A DNA stretch of 64,000 nucleotides from an uncultured Flavobacteriales bacterium. Its GTDB lineage: Bacteria > Bacteroidota > Bacteroidia > Flavobacteriales_D > Crocinitomicaceae. Under the pieces are notes generated by a model that did no database searches, was not told where the DNA came from, and saw only the letters and a program-made list of their open reading frames with translations. Positions 61,637-64,000 of the stretch are shown here, piece after piece. Location of the stretch: positions 45,853 through 109,852 of the forward strand of contig CAIZQH010000011.1 in NCBI GenBank assembly GCA_903935095.1, in the 5' to 3' direction. The position numbers and the translations under genes were made by a program. Positions within the stretch are counted from its first letter, which is position 1, and each line of letters opens with the position of its first letter.

Positions 61637-62659
61637 ATGGAAGATTCTTTTGATTACAGAGACGAAGCAGAACAAAATGGTGAACAGGAAATTGATAAAG
61701 TTCTGCGTCCCAAAACGCTTAGTGATTTTGCGGGACAACCATCCGTCGTAGAAAACCTTGAAGTCTTTGTTCGGGCAGCACAACTAAGAAACGAACCGCT
61801 TGATCACGTTTTACTGCATGGACCTCCAGGACTTGGGAAAACAACCTTAGCAAACATTATTGCCAATGAATTAGGAGTTGGATTTAAAGTGACCTCTGGA
61901 CCTGTATTAGATAAAGCAGGAGATTTAGCAGGACTATTAACCAACCTTGGCGTTGGTGACGTTTTATTCATCGATGAAATCCATCGCTTGAGTCCGGTCA
62001 TTGAGGAATACTTATACTCCGCCATGGAAGATTACGTGATTGACATCATGTTGGACTCTGGTGCAAACGCTCGAAGTATTCAAATCAACTTAAATCCATT
62101 TACCTTAATTGGAGCGACAACACGTTCTGGACTCCTTACCTCTCCCCTTCGCGCTCGTTTTGGCATTAATTCACGTTTAGAATACTACGACTCAAAAACA
62201 CTCACTTCCATTGTGGAACGCTCTGCTCATTTACTGAACATCGAAATTAATGAAAGTGCGGCCTTTAAAATTGCAAGTAGAAGTCGAGGTACGCCCAGAA
62301 TTGCAAATGCATTACTCCGACGCGTACGCGATTTTGCGCAAATCAAAGGAAGTGGTAAAATTGACGAAGAAATTACAGAATTTGCCTTAAAAGCATTAAA
62401 TGTGGATGAAAATGGATTAGATGAAATGGACATTCGCATACTAAAGGTGATCATCGATAAATTTAGTGGTGGACCAGTCGGACTTACGACCATCGCTACT
62501 GCAATTGGAGAAAATGCGGGGACATTAGAAGAAGTCTACGAACCATTCTTAATCCAAGAAGGATTCTTGATGCGCACACCACGTGGACGTAAAGCAACCG
62601 AAAAAACATACCGTCATTTAGGTAAAGATATCGGCTGGACCCAAGGAGGACTTTTCTAA
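61637..62659 (+). CDS. ruvB: Holliday junction branch-migration helicase RuvB
   Basis: 340 residues. Walker [10 protein letters not shown] near 56, Walker B I-D-E-I-H-R-L near 108, sensor G-A-T-T-R near 155, Arg finger and the winged-helix C-terminus (L-M-R-T-P-R-G-R near 316). TATTTTTG at 61622-61629 is 7 bp before the ATG. Works with RuvA to drive branch migration; ruvA is not adjacent. queG follows after 5 bp. Confidence 0.97.
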   Translation: MEDSFDYRDEAEQNGEQEIDKVLRPKTLSDFAGQPSVVENLEVFVRAAQLRNEPLDHVLLHGPPGLGKTTLANIIANELGVGFKVTSGPVLDKAGDLAGLLTNLGVGDVLFIDEIHRLSPVIEEYLYSAMEDYVIDIMLDSGANARSIQINLNPFTLIGATTRSGLLTSPLRARFGINSRLEYYDSKTLTSIVERSAHLLNIEINESAAFKIASRSRGTPRIANALLRRVRDFAQIKGSGKIDEEITEFALKALNVDENGLDEMDIRILKVIIDKFSGGPVGLTTIATAIGENAGTLEEVYEPFLIQEGFLMRTPRGRKATEKTYRHLGKDIGWTQGGLF

Positions 62660-62664
62660 GTAAC

Positions 62665-63594
62665 ATGTCAAAGCTTCACGCAAAACGATTGATTACGCAA
62701 AAAGCCAAGGAATTAGGCTTTTTTCATATTGGTTTTTCAAAAGCAGAATTTTTAGAAGAAGAAGCTCCGCGCCTAGAACAATGGCTTTCCAAAAATTACC
62801 AAGGAGAGATGTCCTACATGGCAAATCACTTCGACAAACGCCTCGATCCTCGTCTGCTGGTAGATGATGCCAAGACAGTCATTTCACTGCTTTTCAATTA
62901 TTACACTGATCAAAAACAAGTAGACCCCGAAGCGCCAAAAATTTCCCAATACGCTTACGGAGAAGATTACCATTATGTGATGAAAGATAAACTCAAGGAA
63001 TTGATCGCTTTTATCAAAGCGGAAATCGGTGAGGTTAATGGACGTGGATTTGTGGACTCGGCGCCCGTTATGGATAAAGCCTGGGCAAAAAAAGCGGGTC
63101 TCGGTTGGATTGGGAAAAATGCCAATTTGATCACTCGTGAACAGGGAAGTTTTTTCTTTATTGCCGATTTAATCATTGATGTAGAATTGGAAGCAGATGG
63201 TCCCATTACCGATTTTTGTGGAACCTGTACACGTTGCATAGATGCTTGTCCCACAGACGCCATTGTTCAACCATATGTCGTGGATGGCTCTAAATGCATT
63301 TCTTACCTCACCATTGAACTTAAGGACGAGTTGCTCCCGAAGGAATTTGCGGGAAAAATGGATAATTGGATGTTCGGCTGCGATATTTGTCAAGACGTTT
63401 GTCCTTGGAATCGATTTTCTGTACTGCACAACGAAGAACGCTTTCAACCCTCTGCATCATTATTGGATTTGAGCAAAGATGATTGGCAGAACCTCCAAGA
63501 AGAAGGATTTCAAGTACTCTTTCAGCGCAGTGCGGTTAAACGAACCAAATTTCAAGGCTTAAAAAGGAATATTACCTTTTTAAAAGGAAAATAG
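62665..63594 (+). CDS. queG: Epoxyqueuosine reductase
   Basis: 309 residues. Last step of queuosine synthesis in tRNA: epoxyqueuosine to queuosine, using cobalamin and two 4Fe-4S clusters. [13 protein letters not shown] near 178 and [11 protein letters not shown] near 237 are the two cluster motifs; [11 protein letters not shown] near 132 with G-W-I-G-K-N-A-N is the family segment with the catalytic Asp. The cobalamin requirement gives a possible use for the B12-type importer at 37.8-40.5 kb. Confidence 0.95.
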   Translation: MSKLHAKRLITQKAKELGFFHIGFSKAEFLEEEAPRLEQWLSKNYQGEMSYMANHFDKRLDPRLLVDDAKTVISLLFNYYTDQKQVDPEAPKISQYAYGEDYHYVMKDKLKELIAFIKAEIGEVNGRGFVDSAPVMDKAWAKKAGLGWIGKNANLITREQGSFFFIADLIIDVELEADGPITDFCGTCTRCIDACPTDAIVQPYVVDGSKCISYLTIELKDELLPKEFAGKMDNWMFGCDICQDVCPWNRFSVLHNEERFQPSASLLDLSKDDWQNLQEEGFQVLFQRSAVKRTKFQGLKRNITFLKGK

Positions 63595-63628
63595 TTTTCC
63601 GATATGACCTGTTGAAAATTCTAGGCCT

Positions 63629-63663
63629 TTTGGTCGGTTCATACAACTTAGTTTTTAACTTTG
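63629..63663 (+). promoter_or_regulatory. -33/-7 promoter before kmo
   Basis: TTTG at 63629-63632, 23-bp spacer, TAACTTTG at 63656-63663; leader of about 45 bases to the ATG at 63716. Confidence 0.6.
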
Positions 63664-63715
63664 CTTAGAGTCAAACAAGACGATTCACGATTAGCATTAC
63701 CTTAATTAGCAAGAA

Positions 63716-64000
63716 ATGGAACAAAAAAAAGAAGTCGTTATTATTGGAGCGGGATTGGTTGGATCACTTTGGGCAGTATATATGTCCAAGGCTGGATATA
63801 ACGTCACCATTTATGAGCGTCGTTCCGATATTCGCAAAGCGGAAATAAGCGCAGGAAAATCAATCAATCTTGCATTATCTGTTCGCGGTTGGACAGCCTT
63901 AGACGCTGTAGGTGTTGGGGATGAAATCCGAAAAATAGGAATTCCAATGTATGGAAGAATGATGCATGACCTGCAAGGAAACTTGAGCTATCAACCAAGA
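63716..64000 (+). CDS. kmo: Kynurenine 3-monooxygenase (5' part only)
   Basis: 95 residues, open at the window edge. FAD-binding G-A-G-L-V-G-S-L near 11 and the kynurenine 3-monooxygenase-type stretch S-I-N-L-A-L-S-V-R-G-W near 48-58, with Y-E-R-R-x-D-I-R before it. The enzyme converts kynurenine to 3-hydroxykynurenine, used in tryptophan breakdown or in NAD synthesis from tryptophan. The rest of the gene and any kynureninase partner lie downstream. Confidence 0.9.
   Translation, partial: MEQKKEVVIIGAGLVGSLWAVYMSKAGYNVTIYERRSDIRKAEISAGKSINLALSVRGWTALDAVGVGDEIRKIGIPMYGRMMHDLQGNLSYQPR

Overview
The window looks like a chromosomal core segment of a Bacteroidota bacterium, most likely order Flavobacteriales and perhaps close to Crocinitomicaceae/Fluviicola; the family-level placement is inference from gene style, not a search. 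Supporting signs are many TAnnTTTG (-7) promoters, some with a TTTG (-33) element 19-23 bp upstream; gliding and type IX secretion-associated genes (gldF, gldG, a PorV/PorQ-type protein); Bacteroidota-only families (DUF4295, DUF5686, DUF6427, a cysteine-poor TraR/DksA); and AT-rich DNA. There is no rRNA operon, prophage, CRISPR array or complete insertion sequence. One tRNA gene is present.

Layout. 1-7 kb: end of a secreted DUF2490-like gene, ornithine aminotransferase, a phosphohexomutase, an RHH/MazF toxin-antitoxin pair, a ZIP metal transporter, a secreted vWA protein and a NYN-domain protein. 7-14 kb: aroQ/xerD back to back, rpmB-rpmG-DUF4295-ftsY, an ABC exporter, rpmH, a cluster of REP-like palindromes and pckA. 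14-25.7 kb: an unusual secreted beta-lactamase-type hydrolase; a tightly overlapping operon of a retropepsin-like RimB homologue, RimK, an AstE/AspA-like deacylase and a secreted M14 carboxypeptidase; a TonB-type receptor; a LuxR-type regulator; tsaC/sua5; and rpmE. 25.8-33.5 kb: LpxD-like acyltransferase overlapping a GAF-SpoIIE phosphatase, PorQ-like protein, pssA-purS-aldehyde dehydrogenase, a coiled-coil membrane protein and a crotonase. 33.5-37.8 kb: the translation cluster rplM-rpsI-rpsB-tsf-pyrH-frr.

37.8-45 kb: a vitamin B12/iron-type ABC importer in an apparent operon with panB, then purC-phoH, a SAM hydrolase-type protein, an ABM-domain protein and a cold-shock protein. 45-49.2 kb: gldF-gldG-DUF4340, followed by the most unusual locus of the window: tRNA-Phe, a small GIY-YIG endonuclease gene, and a duplicated, altered 3' fragment of the same tRNA with its terminator. 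49.3-64 kb: coaX, an outer membrane protein, lptC, DUF5686, lspA and TraR/DksA, DUF6427, purQ-purD, a CNNM/CorC-type protein, a propeller-like secreted protein, a HAD phosphatase, ruvB, queG and the start of kmo.

Most of the window is housekeeping. The observations most worth following are the tRNA-Phe/GIY-YIG cassette at 48758-49198, the RimB-RimK-deacylase-carboxypeptidase operon, a beta-lactamase fusion that has lost its GH3 barrel, a four-cysteine insert in ornithine aminotransferase, a repeat-expanded ribosomal protein S2 with a structured leader, and a set of genes whose -7 promoter elements nearly touch the start codon (possible leaderless mRNAs).
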